Assembly: GCF_001695855.1 (NCBI RefSeq)
Contig: NZ_MBSS01000045.1
Location: 186,001 to 250,000 of the forward strand
Length of the DNA stretch: 64,000 nt
Reading direction: 5' to 3'
Source of the DNA: Ensifer sp. LC163
GTDB taxonomy: Bacteria; Pseudomonadota; Alphaproteobacteria; Rhizobiales; Rhizobiaceae
The notes beneath the pieces were generated by a model. The model did not search any database, had not been told where the DNA came from, and was given only the letters and a program-made list of their open reading frames with translations. A program made the position numbers and the translations under genes. How positions within the stretch are numbered: the stretch's first letter is position 1; every line of letters starts with the position of its first letter. Below, piece after piece: positions 8,985 through 18,647 of the stretch.

Positions 8985-9148
8985 TCGAGCGTGCAGCGCA
9001 ATAAAACACAGTACTTGCAACAGCTTGATGAAAAAACGCCGCTGACGCTCAAATTTCTTCGGCTTTGCGCTCTGAAAAACGTGAAAGCATAGAAAAACCC
9101 GGCGCGATTGCTCGCCACCGGGTCATCCGAAATCGGTCGATCAGCGAC

Positions 9149-9352
9149 TTAGAGGTCGATGTCGAGGATCGCCATGGAGAAGTTGTAGGACAGTTCGCCA
9201 TCTTCTTCGTCGCGGAAGACGACGCCGAGGAATTCGTCACCGAGATAGACTTCAGCCGACTCGTCCTTCTTCGGGCGAGCCTTGACGACCATCGACTGGT
9301 TGAACGTGCGCTTGAGGTAGGCTTCAAGCTTGCGGATTTCTTCGGGCTTCAA
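9149..9352 (-). CDS. DUF3126 family protein, TTG start
   Basis: A 67-residue protein of the alphaproteobacterial DUF3126 family, recognisable by LKPEEIRKLEAYLKRTFN, an AEVYLGDEFLGV strand and the C-terminal SYNFSMAILDIDL. Function unknown. The family normally begins MKPxEI; here that position is TTG (9350-9352), preceded by ACGGAGAAGACAT, so TTG is taken as the start. The frame is open upstream but only into basic low-complexity codons. It lies downstream of cysE on the same strand. Confidence 0.85.
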   Translation of the reverse strand: MKPEEIRKLEAYLKRTFNQSMVVKARPKKDESAEVYLGDEFLGVVFRDEEDGELSYNFSMAILDIDL

Positions 9353-9452
9353 ATGTCTTCTCCGTAGCCGTTTTTGATGTGCGGCGCTTCTCGCACGCTG
9401 CATTGGCGGGTGTAAACCCCTCGAAAGCGGCTACGCACCGGTTCCCGATGGT

Positions 9453-10280
9453 TCAGATTTCGAAGCTGGTCAGGATCTGGTCCATCTGGCGCGACGGTTC
9501 GGAACACCCGGCTTCGCCGACGACCTTGGCCGGAACGCCGGCAACCGTCGTTTTCGGCGGCACCGGCTTCAGGACGACCGAGCCGGCGGCAATGCGCGAG
9601 CAGTGGCCGATGTGAATATTGCCGAGAATCTTGGCGCCCGCGCCGATCAGCACGCCGTCAGCGATCTTCGGATGACGGTCGCTGCCTTCCTTGCCGGTGC
9701 CGCCAAGCGTCACACCATGCAGGATCGAAACGTTGTCTCCGATGACAGCGGTCTCGCCGACGACCAGGCCGGTGGCGTGATCGAGGAAGATGCCGCGGCC
9801 GATCCGAGCCGCCGGATTGATATCGGTCTGGTAGACGCTGGATGCCCTGCTCTGCAGATAAAACGCGAAATCCCGGCGGCCGCGCTTCAAAAGCCAATGG
9901 GCGAGACGATGCGTCTGGATCGCGTGGAAGCCCTTGAAGTAAAGCACGGGCTCGAGGAATCGGGTGCAGGCCGGGTCACGATCGTAGACCGCCTGGATAT
10001 CGACACGCAGGATCGTGCCCCATTCCGGCCAATCCTCCAGCATTTCGGCAAATGTCTGCCGCAGCAGGTTCGCCTGCAGATCGGGATGATCGAGGCGCTC
10101 GCAGATGCGGTAGATGACACTTTCTTCCAGCGAGTGCTGGTTGACGACCGTAGAGTAGAGGAAGGCGGCAAGCATCGGATCCTGCTCGGCGGCAAGGCGG
10201 GCCTCCTCGCGCAGGCTGCTCCAGATCGGATCCATCAACTTGAGGGATTCCGTCTGACGAAGTTCGGTGGTCGCGACCAT
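9453..10280 (-). CDS. cysE: Serine O-acetyltransferase
   Basis: A 275-residue enzyme making O-acetylserine from serine and acetyl-CoA, the first step of cysteine synthesis. An N-terminal helical domain (about 20-160) is followed by left-handed beta-helix hexapeptide repeats (about 165-245) with the active-site block SILHGVTLGGTGKEG and a C-terminal tail. AAGGAG lies 8 bases before the ATG at 10278-10280. It complements the sulfite-reduction genes later in the window. Longer upstream frames lack family similarity. Confidence 0.95.
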   Translation of the reverse strand: MVATTELRQTESLKLMDPIWSSLREEARLAAEQDPMLAAFLYSTVVNQHSLEESVIYRICERLDHPDLQANLLRQTFAEMLEDWPEWGTILRVDIQAVYDRDPACTRFLEPVLYFKGFHAIQTHRLAHWLLKRGRRDFAFYLQSRASSVYQTDINPAARIGRGIFLDHATGLVVGETAVIGDNVSILHGVTLGGTGKEGSDRHPKIADGVLIGAGAKILGNIHIGHCSRIAAGSVVLKPVPPKTTVAGVPAKVVGEAGCSEPSRQMDQILTSFEI

Positions 10281-10380
10281 CGTCGCACTCCTTCTCAATC
10301 GGTCTATGCCGTCAATATAGGGGAAATCCGGCGAGACATAAATGGCCTGGCCCCAGTTCGACCAAAGGTCGCAGACACAC

Positions 10381-11169
10381 CTACGCTCGCCCCACCTCTT
10401 CGAGGAACTCGAGTACGGCCTTCTTGAACACCCGGTCACCGACCGCAAGCATATGGTCCCTGCCCGGAATATCAAGCGCGCGGGCGTCCGGCATCAGGTG
10501 CGCAAGTTCTTGCGGCGAGCCGGCGATATCGTCCTTGGTACCGACACCGATCAATGCCGGAATGTCGATGCGACCCATGTCCTCGGCGGTCAGAAGGTCG
10601 CGGGACGTCGATATACAGGCGGCCAGTGCCTGGCGATCGCTCTTGGTCTGGTCGGCGAAGGCGCGGAACATACGGCCGCGCGCATGTGTCACCACGTCGA
10701 GCGACGGTGCCGCGAGCGCGTCGGCGATCGGGTCCCAATCCCCGACCCCGGTTACCATGCCGATACCGAGGCCACCGAACACCAGCGAGCGCACGCGGTC
10801 GGGATGGGCCAACGCCAGGAATGCGGAGATGCGTGCGCCCATCGAGTAGCCCATCACATGCGCCTCGGCGATGCCGAGATGCCCCAGCAACGCAACCGCG
10901 TCGCCGGCCATCTGCTGGGGATGATAGAGCGCAGGGTCATAGGGCTTGCTGCTTTTCCCATGGCCGCGGTTGTCGAATGCGATCACCCGGTATCCGGCAT
11001 CGCCAAGCGTCTTCAGCCAACCGGGAAAAACCCAATTGACATTGGCGCTCGAAGCAAAGCCGTGAATAAGCAGGATCGGCGCACCGGAAGGATCGCCCTC
11101 ATCGAAGAAGGCGATATCCAGCCCTTCATGCGTGAAGTGCGAAAACGGCGGCGGATTGAGATCCATCAT
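10381..11169 (-). CDS. Alpha/beta-fold hydrolase
   Basis: A 262-residue alpha/beta hydrolase. The oxyanion segment LLIHGFASS, the nucleophile elbow GYSMGA (Ser), an acidic residue in GTKDDIAGS and the late GRDHMLAV (His) form the catalytic set. No signal peptide. Two adjacent ATGs occur (11164-11166 and 11167-11169); AAGGA precedes the first. The substrate cannot be read from sequence: esterases, lactonases and C-C hydrolases share these motifs. Confidence 0.85.
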   Translation of the reverse strand: MMDLNPPPFSHFTHEGLDIAFFDEGDPSGAPILLIHGFASSANVNWVFPGWLKTLGDAGYRVIAFDNRGHGKSSKPYDPALYHPQQMAGDAVALLGHLGIAEAHVMGYSMGARISAFLALAHPDRVRSLVFGGLGIGMVTGVGDWDPIADALAAPSLDVVTHARGRMFRAFADQTKSDRQALAACISTSRDLLTAEDMGRIDIPALIGVGTKDDIAGSPQELAHLMPDARALDIPGRDHMLAVGDRVFKKAVLEFLEEVGRA

Positions 11170-11345
11170 TCTAGTCCTTGAGGCGGTATCGGTTTGCCGC
11201 AACCTAATTTGTCACCCCGATCAGGGAAACCCCGAGCCGGCAAAAACCACAGGTGCGACGTGTTTGCCGCTACACTTTTGCAACAAAGCTCACTATGGTG
11301 CCGGCAAATTCGACCCTCAAAGACTTGCATACATCGGAGCATGAC

Positions 11346-11591
11346 ATGGCCGGCCACAGCATCCCCCATTTCCAGAATGACGGCGGACATCAGGCAATCG
11401 AGATCGGCGTCAAGGAATTCATGTGCACCGGCGCGTCCGTTCCCTACGACCATCCGCACATCTTCATCGACATGGGCGACGACAACGAAAAAGTCTGCTC
11501 CTACTGCTCGACGCTCTATCGCTACAATCCGAAGCTGAAGGCGACCGAAACCAACCCGCCGGGCTGTCTCTTCACCTTTCAGGCAGCCTGA
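11346..11591 (+). CDS. CHCC zinc-finger domain protein
   Basis: An 81-residue protein with a zf-CHCC domain (PF10276), related to the NDUFS6 accessory subunit of mitochondrial complex I. Candidate zinc ligands are C27 (FMCTG), H36 or H38 (DHPHIF), C51 and C54 (VCSYC). GGAG lies 6 bases before the ATG at 11346. The FAD monooxygenase gene starts 11 bases downstream. A role in complex I is a family inference only. Confidence 0.9.
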   Translation: MAGHSIPHFQNDGGHQAIEIGVKEFMCTGASVPYDHPHIFIDMGDDNEKVCSYCSTLYRYNPKLKATETNPPGCLFTFQAA

Positions 11592-11602
11592 TCCCCACGC
11601 GG

Positions 11603-12769
11603 ATGTCGAATGCGGTCGCGATCGTCGGTGCCGGCGTCGGCGGGCTCACGGCGGCGCTGTGCCTCGCGCATCGCGGCTTCAACGTCGACATTATCGAACA
11701 GGCGGCCGTTCTGACCGAGGTCGGGGCCGGGCTTCAGCTGTCTCCGAATGCATCGCGCATCCTCGGCGAACTCGGTCTTCTCGACGCGCTTGAAGCCGTG
11801 TGGACCGAGCCTGATGCCATCACGCTTGTCGATGGAAAATCCCTTCGTTCACTTGCACGCGTTCCCTCAGGACGTTTTGCCCGTGACCGCTGGCGCGCGC
11901 CCTATGGCGTGCTGCATCGGGCAAGCCTTCAAAGAATCCTTTCTGTCGCCGTGATGGCCGAGCCGCGCTGCCGCCTTCATCTCGGACACCGCATCGATGG
12001 AGAGGCCCAGCAGACGATCGCCTCCATCACCAAACGAGAGCCGGCGCTGATCATCGGCGCCGATGGCATCTGGTCGCGCCTGCGCGCCGTCATTGCGGGT
12101 GCCGGCACCGTCCAGTTTTCTGGCAACGTCGCCTGGCGCATGACGGTCACGCGCGATGCCGCCGCCAGCCTTCTTCAACCGGATTGCGTGACCGCCTTTC
12201 TTGGCGCGCGGGCGCATCTGGTCGCCTACCCCTTACGGGAGATCGACGGCTTCAACCTGGTTGCTATCATCGAGGGCAAGGAAACCGACGGCGTCTGGGT
12301 CGGCAAGGATTCCGAAGGCCGGCGTCGCGACTATCTCGAAGCCTTTTCCGGCTGGAACGGCGACGTGCAGGCGCTGCTGAAAAAAGCCGATGCCCCGACC
12401 TATTGGCCGCTTTGCACGGTGACCGACGGCGCCTGGCAGGATGGGCGAAAGACTGTTCTGATCGGCGACGCCGCCCATGCGATGACGCCGTTTGCGGCGC
12501 AAGGTGCTGCCATGGCGATCGAGGATGCATACGAGCTTGCTGCCTGCCTCGGCGGCACAAACGATATCGGCGAAGCCCTGAAAGCCTTCGAGACCATACG
12601 CCGGCCGCGCATCGCCCAAGTGCGCCGCCGCGCCGCCTTCAACCGCTTCGCCTATCATGCCCGTGGCCCATTCCGGCTCGGGCGAAATATCGTCCTGTCG
12701 ATGAAGGGTCCGGAAGCGCTCGCAGCCGATTTCGATTGGCTCTACGGCTACGGCGCTCCCGAACGCTGA
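11603..12769 (+). CDS. FAD-dependent monooxygenase
   Basis: A 388-residue flavoprotein hydroxylase of the salicylate/3-hydroxybenzoate hydroxylase type (PF01494). The Rossmann GxGxxG is at the N-terminus (VAIVGAGVGGLTAALCLA), and the second FAD motif LIGDAAHAMTPFAAQGAAMA is near residues 285-305, followed by an acidic helix. It probably hydroxylates an aromatic or related compound with NAD(P)H and O2; the substrate is unknown. It follows the zinc-finger gene by 11 bases and is convergent with metC. Confidence 0.87.
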   Translation: MSNAVAIVGAGVGGLTAALCLAHRGFNVDIIEQAAVLTEVGAGLQLSPNASRILGELGLLDALEAVWTEPDAITLVDGKSLRSLARVPSGRFARDRWRAPYGVLHRASLQRILSVAVMAEPRCRLHLGHRIDGEAQQTIASITKREPALIIGADGIWSRLRAVIAGAGTVQFSGNVAWRMTVTRDAAASLLQPDCVTAFLGARAHLVAYPLREIDGFNLVAIIEGKETDGVWVGKDSEGRRRDYLEAFSGWNGDVQALLKKADAPTYWPLCTVTDGAWQDGRKTVLIGDAAHAMTPFAAQGAAMAIEDAYELAACLGGTNDIGEALKAFETIRRPRIAQVRRRAAFNRFAYHARGPFRLGRNIVLSMKGPEALAADFDWLYGYGAPER

Positions 12770-12774
12770 AACGG

Positions 12775-13965
12775 TCAGACGGCCCTTGCCGCGGCAAGCC
12801 CCTTCTCGATATCCCGGCGAATATCGGCAACATCCTCAAGACCGATCTGCAGGCGAAGGACCGGGCCCTCGGTCGGCGCCAATGCCACCTTGCGATCCGA
12901 CAGGCCGACGTGAATCGCCAGGCTTTCGAAGCCGCCCCAGGAATAGCCAAGGCCGAACAGCGACAGCGCGTCAAGGAAAGCGTGTGCCTTGGCTTTGAAG
13001 CGGTCGGGGCCTTCCGCCTTGAGCACGAAGGAGAAAATGCCGCTCGCACCGGTAAAATCGCGCTTCCAGAGGTCGTGTCCGGGGAAGCTCGGCAGCGCCG
13101 GATGCAGGACGCGCGCAACCTCGTCGCGGCCTTCCAGCCATGTCGCGAGCGACAACGCGCTTTCCTGGTGCCGCTCAAGGCGGACACCCATGGTGCGCAG
13201 CCCGCGCAGGATCTGGTAGCTGTCATCGGGAGAAACGCAGACACCGAGCGTAACCATCGCTTCCGTCAGCGCCGGCCAGTGGGCGGCGTTGGCCGACACC
13301 GTGCCGAGCAGCACGTCGGAATGACCCGAGGGATATTTCGTGGCAGCATGGATCGACACGTCGACGCCGTGGTCGAGCGGCTTGAAATAGACCGGCGTCG
13401 CCCAGGTGTTGTCCATGGTCACGATGCAGCCGTGGCGATGCGCAACATCGGAAATCGCTCGGATGTCCTGCATCTCGAATGTATTGGAGCCGGGAGCTTC
13501 CGTGTGCACCAGGCGCGTGTTCGGGCGAATCAGGCTTTCGATCGCAGCGCCGATCATCGGGTCGTAATATTCCACGGTAACACCGAGGCGCTTCAGCATC
13601 GTGTCGCAGAAATGCCGGGTCGGGAAATAGACCGAATCGACGATGAGCGCGTGATCGCCAGAGGACAGATAGGTAAGGAACGGCACGGTGACGGCGGCAA
13701 GCCCCGTGGGAACGAGGATCGTGCCGGCGGAGCCTTCAAGCTCGTTGATCGCGTCGCAGAGCGCATCCGTCGTCGGCGTACCACGGGTGCCGTAGGTGTA
13801 TTTCTGCGCGCGGGTCTCCATCGTCCTGGCGTTCGGGAACAGCACCGTGGACGCGTGCACGACCGGTGGATTGACGAAACCGAAATAGTCGGAGGGTTTG
13901 TTTCCGGTATGGGCCAGTCGGGTGTTGATGCCCATCTTGCCGTTCACATTGCCGCTGTCTGCCAT
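12775..13965 (-). CDS. metC: Cystathionine beta-lyase
   Basis: A 396-residue PLP enzyme of the Cys/Met metabolism family that cleaves cystathionine to homocysteine. The PLP lysine is K210 in HAATKYPSGHSD; KYTYGTRGTPT near residue 55 and the C-terminal SWGGFESLA are typical of the MetC branch rather than gamma-synthase. The start at 13963-13965 (MADSGN) has GGAA upstream; the frame runs on for 23 codons of unlikely protein. Divergent from aapJ, a pairing I recall from other Sinorhizobium chromosomes. Confidence 0.93.
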   Translation of the reverse strand: MADSGNVNGKMGINTRLAHTGNKPSDYFGFVNPPVVHASTVLFPNARTMETRAQKYTYGTRGTPTTDALCDAINELEGSAGTILVPTGLAAVTVPFLTYLSSGDHALIVDSVYFPTRHFCDTMLKRLGVTVEYYDPMIGAAIESLIRPNTRLVHTEAPGSNTFEMQDIRAISDVAHRHGCIVTMDNTWATPVYFKPLDHGVDVSIHAATKYPSGHSDVLLGTVSANAAHWPALTEAMVTLGVCVSPDDSYQILRGLRTMGVRLERHQESALSLATWLEGRDEVARVLHPALPSFPGHDLWKRDFTGASGIFSFVLKAEGPDRFKAKAHAFLDALSLFGLGYSWGGFESLAIHVGLSDRKVALAPTEGPVLRLQIGLEDVADIRRDIEKGLAAARAV

Positions 13966-14306
13966 TGAATATTCCGATGTTGAAAAACCGATCCGGAACT
14001 CTTCGAACGCCCTACAACCGGGGTCAAGTGGCAAAATCCGACAAAGGCGCTTTGCGACCGAAAGCAGCCGCCATTGACGAATTTTCGCTCAGCAATTGCT
14101 CGTTTTCTGCAAAGCCTGCCTAAACTTCTGGCTTGTTTCAGGTTTTTCACACGCAAGATCAGAAAATCGGCAACATCACTTGACCCTCATGGATTTTGAG
14201 CATGAGATAGGTTGCACTCGCTCCAGGAGGGTGGCGGAGGCTGCACGCGCTGGGAGACGCGCCAGTGCAGACGGGAACTAACGACAACAGAAAAAAGGTT
14301 CTAAAA
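13966..14306. other. Divergent metC-aapJ intergenic region
   Basis: 341 bases without a gene. Toward aapJ there is a CTTGAC hexamer at 14179-14184, a good rhizobial -35, but no convincing -10 at the right distance. Toward metC a CTTGAC-like hexamer also occurs (near 14030). An imperfect hairpin lies at 14241-14270 in the presumed aapJ leader. No riboswitch was recognised. Confidence 0.5.
14241..14270 (+). promoter_or_regulatory. Stem-loop in the aapJ mRNA leader
   Basis: CTGCAC plus GCGC pairs with GCGC plus GTGCAG, leaving a 2-base bulge and an 8-base loop. It lies 36 bases upstream of the aapJ ATG. A leader structure is inferred; no T-run follows, so it is not a terminator. Confidence 0.4.
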
Positions 14307-15332
14307 ATGGCAAGAAGAATTCTGACAGCTCTTGTTGGCGCTGCTGTCATGGGGATTGGCGCACATGCGGCTTCGGCTGCGACACTCGATGACGTGAAGG
14401 CCAAGGGCTTTGTCCAATGCGGCGTGAACACCGGCCTTGCCGGCTTCGCCGCACCGGATGCTTCGGGCAACTGGAGCGGCTTCGACGTCGATTATTGCAA
14501 GGCGATCGCCGCCGCGATCTTCGCGGATGGCACCAAGGTAAAATACACACCCACTTCGGCCAAGGAACGTTTCCCGGCCCTGCAATCCGGTGAAGTCGAC
14601 GTCCTCGCCCGTAACACCACCTGGACGATCAACCGCGACACCGCTCTCGGCTTCAACTTCCGCCCGGTCAACTATTACGACGGCCAGGGCTTTATGGTCC
14701 GCAAGGGCCTGAACGTGAAGTCGGCCCTCGAACTCTCCGGCGCTGCCGTCTGCGTACAGACCGGCACCACCACCGAGCTCAACCTCGCCGACTACTTCAA
14801 GTCCAACAACCTGCAGTACAACCCGGTCGTCTTCGAAAAGCTCGAAGAAGTGAACGCGGCCTATGACGCCGGTCGTTGCGACGTCTACACGACCGACCAG
14901 TCCGGCCTTTATTCGCTGCGTCTTACGCTCTCCAAGCCGGACGATCACATGATCCTGCCGGAAATCATCTCGAAGGAGCCGCTTGGTCCGGCCGTCCGTC
15001 AGGGTGACGACCAGTGGTACGATATCATCAGCTGGGTTCACTACGCGCTGATCCAGGCCGAAGAGTTCGGCGTCACGCAGGCAAACGTCGAAGAGATGAA
15101 GAAGTCCACCAACCCGGACGTTCAGCGCTTCCTCGGCGTAGAAGCTGACAGCAAGATCGGCACCGACCTCGGCCTCACCAACGAATGGGCCGTCAACGTC
15201 ATCAAGGCAGTCGGCAACTACGGCGAAGTCTTCGACCGTAACATTGGCGCCGGCAGCCCGCTGAAGATCGAACGCGGCCTCAACGCGCTGTGGAGCAAAG
15301 GCGGCATTCAGTACGCTCCTCCGGTCCGCTAA
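14307..15332 (+). CDS. aapJ: General L-amino-acid ABC transporter, periplasmic binding protein
   Basis: A 341-residue solute-binding protein of the Aap general amino-acid uptake system. A Sec signal peptide (MARRILTALVGAAVMGIG up to ASA-ATLDDVKAKG) is followed by the SBP_bac_3 fold; FVQCGVNTGLAGFA and DYCKAIAAAIF are typical of AapJ. Its length equals the rhizobial AapJ as I recall it. First gene of aapJQMP. A strong hairpin after its stop probably protects its mRNA so that the binding protein exceeds the permease. Confidence 0.96.
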   Translation: MARRILTALVGAAVMGIGAHAASAATLDDVKAKGFVQCGVNTGLAGFAAPDASGNWSGFDVDYCKAIAAAIFADGTKVKYTPTSAKERFPALQSGEVDVLARNTTWTINRDTALGFNFRPVNYYDGQGFMVRKGLNVKSALELSGAAVCVQTGTTTELNLADYFKSNNLQYNPVVFEKLEEVNAAYDAGRCDVYTTDQSGLYSLRLTLSKPDDHMILPEIISKEPLGPAVRQGDDQWYDIISWVHYALIQAEEFGVTQANVEEMKKSTNPDVQRFLGVEADSKIGTDLGLTNEWAVNVIKAVGNYGEVFDRNIGAGSPLKIERGLNALWSKGGIQYAPPVR

Positions 15333-15349
15333 TACGCTCCGACACGACA

Positions 15350-15373
15350 GGGGAAGCGGTCCGCCGCTTCCCC
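15350..15373 (+). promoter_or_regulatory. Intercistronic hairpin between aapJ and aapQ
   Basis: Perfect 10-base arms GGGGAAGCGG and CCGCTTCCCC around a 4-base loop, 17 bases after the aapJ stop. No T-run follows, so it is more likely an mRNA-stabilising or attenuating hairpin than a full terminator. Confidence 0.7.
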
Positions 15374-15424
15374 ATCCCAACGATAAAAACACCCTGAAGG
15401 GTGACAAGGGGAAAGAGGCATTGC

Positions 15425-16618
15425 ATGGCGATTGGCGTCACAACTACGCCTGAGAAGAGCAAACCTTCCGGCTCGATCATCAACGACCCGCAAGTGCGCG
15501 GGATATTTTACCAGGTCGTAACCGTCGTTATTCTCGTGACCGTCATCTATTGGATAGCGGACAACACGATCGAAAACCTCAAGCGCGCAAACATCGCGTC
15601 CGGCTACGGCTTCCTCAACGGGCGTGCCGGTTTCGACGTCGGACAGTCCTTGATCGCCTATACCAGCGATTCTACCTACGGACGGGCCCTCGTCGTCGGT
15701 TTCGTCAATACGCTGCTTGTGGCGGTGACCGGCATCATCACCGCAACGATCATCGGCTTCATCGTCGGCATCGGACGGCTCTCGCACAATTGGCTGATCG
15801 CGAAACTGTCGCTCGCTTATGTCGAAGTGTTCCGCAACATTCCGCCGCTTTTGGTCATTTTCTTCTGGTACAGCGGCGTATTGGCGGTGCTTCCGCAGCC
15901 GCGGGAATCGGCCGCGCTGCCGCTCAACATCTTCCTCAACAACCGCGGCATCGCCTTTCCGAAGCCGGTCTTCGGCGACGGCTCGCAGTATGTCTTCTAT
16001 GCGTTCGTGATCGCTGTCATCGCCAGCTTCTTCGTGGCCCGCTATGCGCGCATCAAACAGGAAGCAACAGGACAACGCTTCCCGTTGCTGTGGTCGGTGC
16101 TCGGTCTCGTCATTGGCTTGCCGCTCCTCACCTTCCTGGCGACCGGTTCGCCGATCACCTTCGACGTGCCGGTCGCCGGCAAGTTCAACCTCACCGGCGG
16201 CTCGGTCATCGGGCCGGAGTTCCTGTCACTGTTCCTGGCGCTTTCCTTCTATACCGCAGCCTTTATCGCCGAGATCGTTCGTGCCGGTATCCGCGGCGTC
16301 TCCAAGGGACAGACCGAAGCAGCCCATGCGCTCGGCGTCCGGCCCGGTCTGACAACCCGCCTCGTCGTCGTGCCGCAGGCAATGCGGATCATCATTCCGC
16401 CGCTCACCAGCCAGTATCTCAACCTGACCAAGAACTCGTCGCTGGCGATCGCCATCGGCTACGCCGACCTGGTTGCCGTCGGCGGAACGATTCTCAACCA
16501 GACCGGTCAAGCGATCGAGGTCGTTTCGATCTGGATCATCGTCTACCTGACGCTGAGCCTGACGACGTCCTTGCTGATGAACTGGTTCAATGCCCGCATG
16601 GCCCTGGTGGAGAGGTAA
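15425..16618 (+). CDS. aapQ: General L-amino-acid ABC transporter permease AapQ
   Basis: A 397-residue inner-membrane permease with about eight hydrophobic segments and the binding-protein-dependent permease EAA-type loop ([22 protein letters not shown]). The unusually long N-terminal half and the large periplasmic insert are typical of AapQ/BztB. It pairs with AapM to form the channel. It follows aapJ by 92 bases and precedes aapM by 4. Confidence 0.96.
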   Translation: MAIGVTTTPEKSKPSGSIINDPQVRGIFYQVVTVVILVTVIYWIADNTIENLKRANIASGYGFLNGRAGFDVGQSLIAYTSDSTYGRALVVGFVNTLLVAVTGIITATIIGFIVGIGRLSHNWLIAKLSLAYVEVFRNIPPLLVIFFWYSGVLAVLPQPRESAALPLNIFLNNRGIAFPKPVFGDGSQYVFYAFVIAVIASFFVARYARIKQEATGQRFPLLWSVLGLVIGLPLLTFLATGSPITFDVPVAGKFNLTGGSVIGPEFLSLFLALSFYTAAFIAEIVRAGIRGVSKGQTEAAHALGVRPGLTTRLVVVPQAMRIIIPPLTSQYLNLTKNSSLAIAIGYADLVAVGGTILNQTGQAIEVVSIWIIVYLTLSLTTSLLMNWFNARMALVER

Positions 16619-16622
16619 GATC

Positions 16623-17777
16623 ATGAACACACACCAGGCGACTTTCGTCCGTGCCTCGATGATCGAGGCCTCACCGGCGCCCGTCCAGACGGGTGGTCTT
16701 GCTTACTGGCTGCGCAAGAACCTCTTTGCGACGCCGAAAGATACGGTCCTTACGATCGTAAGCTTGCTTGTACTCGCCTGGCTCGTGCCGCCGGCGATAC
16801 AATGGCTCTTCATCGACGCCGCCTGGACGGGCGGCGGGCGTGGGGTCTGTGCGACCGTCGCACAGGGCGGCACGCAGCCGGAGGGCTGGAGCGGCGCCTG
16901 CTGGGCCTTCGTCAATGCCAAGTTCGACCAGTTCCTCTTCGGGCGCTACCCGATCGAGGAGCGCTGGCGGCCGGCGCTTATCGGCATCCTGTTCATCCTG
17001 TTGCTGACGCCGATGCTGATCCCGAAGGTTCCCTACAAGAACATCAACGCAATCCTGCTTCTCGGCGCCTTGCCGATCCTGGCGCTCGTTCTGCTGCCTG
17101 GCGGCTGGTTCGGACTGCCGTTCGTTGAAACGCCACTGTGGGGCGGCCTCATGGTGACGCTGGTGCTGTCCTTCGTCGGCATCGCGGTATCCCTGCCCTT
17201 CGGCATCCTGCTTGCGCTTGGCCGGCGATCGACCATGCCGGTGATCAAGATGCTCTGCACGTTCTTCATCGAAGTTGTGCGTGGCATCCCGCTCATCACC
17301 GTTCTGTTCATGGCAAGCGTGATGCTGCCGTTGTTCCTGCCGCAGGGGGTGACCTTCGACAAGTTCCTGCGGGCACTGATCGGCGTGTCGTTCTTCGCCT
17401 CCGCCTATATGGCAGAGGTGGTGCGCGGCGGTCTGCAGGCGATCGGCAAGGGGCAGTATGAAGGCGCCGATTCGCTCGGCCTCAGCTATTGGCAGAAGAT
17501 GAACCTCATCGTGCTGCCGCAGGCGCTGAAGCTGGTGATCCCCGGCATCGTCAACACCTTCATCGGACTGTTCAAGGATACGTCGCTGGTCTCGATCATC
17601 GGCATGTTCGACCTGCTCGGCATCGTCCGACTGAACTTCTCGGATGCCAACTGGGCCTCGGCGGTCACACCGATTTCCGGGCTAATTTTCGCAGGCTTCA
17701 TATTCTGGCTTTTCTGCTTTGGTATGTCGCGCTATTCAGGCTTCATGGAACGCGTGCTGGACACGAGCCATAAATGA
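16623..17777 (+). CDS. aapM: General L-amino-acid ABC transporter permease AapM
   Basis: A 384-residue second permease subunit of the Aap transporter (AapM/BztC type). The EAA loop reads [24 protein letters not shown]-type sequence near residues 280-300, and hydrophobic segments flank a large insert (about 60-130). The ATG at 16623 lies 4 bases after the aapQ stop. The next gene, aapP, starts 17 bases after its stop. Confidence 0.96.
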   Translation: MNTHQATFVRASMIEASPAPVQTGGLAYWLRKNLFATPKDTVLTIVSLLVLAWLVPPAIQWLFIDAAWTGGGRGVCATVAQGGTQPEGWSGACWAFVNAKFDQFLFGRYPIEERWRPALIGILFILLLTPMLIPKVPYKNINAILLLGALPILALVLLPGGWFGLPFVETPLWGGLMVTLVLSFVGIAVSLPFGILLALGRRSTMPVIKMLCTFFIEVVRGIPLITVLFMASVMLPLFLPQGVTFDKFLRALIGVSFFASAYMAEVVRGGLQAIGKGQYEGADSLGLSYWQKMNLIVLPQALKLVIPGIVNTFIGLFKDTSLVSIIGMFDLLGIVRLNFSDANWASAVTPISGLIFAGFIFWLFCFGMSRYSGFMERVLDTSHK

Positions 17778-17794
17778 TAAGAGGGGGAGATCGC

Positions 17795-18571
17795 ATGGCC
17801 AATGCTGCCACTGCTTCCAAGATGACCGTATCGGCAACTGACGTTGCGGTCGAAATCAGCGGAATGAACAAATGGTACGGAGACTTCCACGTTCTCCGTG
17901 ACATCAACCTGAAGGTCATGAAAGGCGAGCGCATCGTCATCGCCGGGCCGTCGGGCTCCGGCAAATCGACGATGATCCGCTGCATCAACCGGCTGGAAGA
18001 GCATCAGAAGGGCAAGATCGTCGTCGACGGCATCGAGCTCACGAACGACCTGAAGAAGATCGATGAAGTGCGCCGCGAAGTCGGCATGGTGTTCCAGCAC
18101 TTCAACCTGTTCCCGCACCTGACGATCCTGGAAAACTGCACGCTTGCACCGATCTGGGTCCGCAAGATGCCGAAGAAGCAGGCCGAAGAAATCGCGATGC
18201 ACTTCCTGAAGCGCGTCAAGATCCCCGAGCAGGCCAACAAGTATCCGGGTCAGCTTTCGGGCGGCCAGCAGCAGCGCGTGGCGATTGCCCGCTCACTGTG
18301 CATGAAGCCGAAGATTCTGCTGTTCGATGAGCCGACCTCGGCGCTCGATCCGGAAATGGTGAAAGAAGTGCTCGACACGATGGTCGGCCTTGCCGAAGAA
18401 GGCATGACCATGCTGTGCGTGACCCACGAAATGGGCTTTGCCCGCCAGGTCGCCAACCGCGTGATCTTCATGGACCAGGGCCAGATCGTCGAACAGAATT
18501 CGCCGGCCGAGTTCTTCGACAATCCGCAGCATGAGCGCACCAAGCTCTTCCTCAGCCAGATCCTGCACTAG
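17795..18571 (+). CDS. aapP: General L-amino-acid ABC transporter ATP-binding protein
   Basis: A 258-residue ABC ATPase that powers the AapQM permease. Walker [10 protein letters not shown] is at 51-59, the signature [12 protein letters not shown] near 154-165, and Walker [14 protein letters not shown] near 174-186. GAGGGGGAG precedes the ATG at 17795; a longer reading from 17774 would overlap aapM and place this ribosome-binding site inside the gene. Last gene of the operon, followed by a strong terminator. Confidence 0.96.
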   Translation: MANAATASKMTVSATDVAVEISGMNKWYGDFHVLRDINLKVMKGERIVIAGPSGSGKSTMIRCINRLEEHQKGKIVVDGIELTNDLKKIDEVRREVGMVFQHFNLFPHLTILENCTLAPIWVRKMPKKQAEEIAMHFLKRVKIPEQANKYPGQLSGGQQQRVAIARSLCMKPKILLFDEPTSALDPEMVKEVLDTMVGLAEEGMTMLCVTHEMGFARQVANRVIFMDQGQIVEQNSPAEFFDNPQHERTKLFLSQILH

Positions 18572-18594
18572 GCATCGCCTCGGACCTAAAAAAG

Positions 18595-18622
18595 AAAGCC
18601 CGCTTTTCCAGGCGGGCTTTTT
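18595..18622 (+). terminator. Rho-independent terminator of aapJQMP
   Basis: Arms AAAGCCCGC and GCGGGCTTT around an 8-base loop, followed by further T residues, 24 bases after the aapP stop. It may mark the left edge of the accessory block that follows. Confidence 0.9.
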
Positions 18623-18647
18623 GATGTCCGATCCACCACGAAAACGA

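Noticed and set aside
12184-13968. 594-codon plus-strand frame across the monooxygenase 3' end and antisense metC
   Set aside because: It overlaps two well-supported genes and its translation is Arg-rich without motifs.
13966-14080. SAM-II riboswitch upstream of metC
   Set aside because: The conserved SAM-II core elements are not present in the leader.
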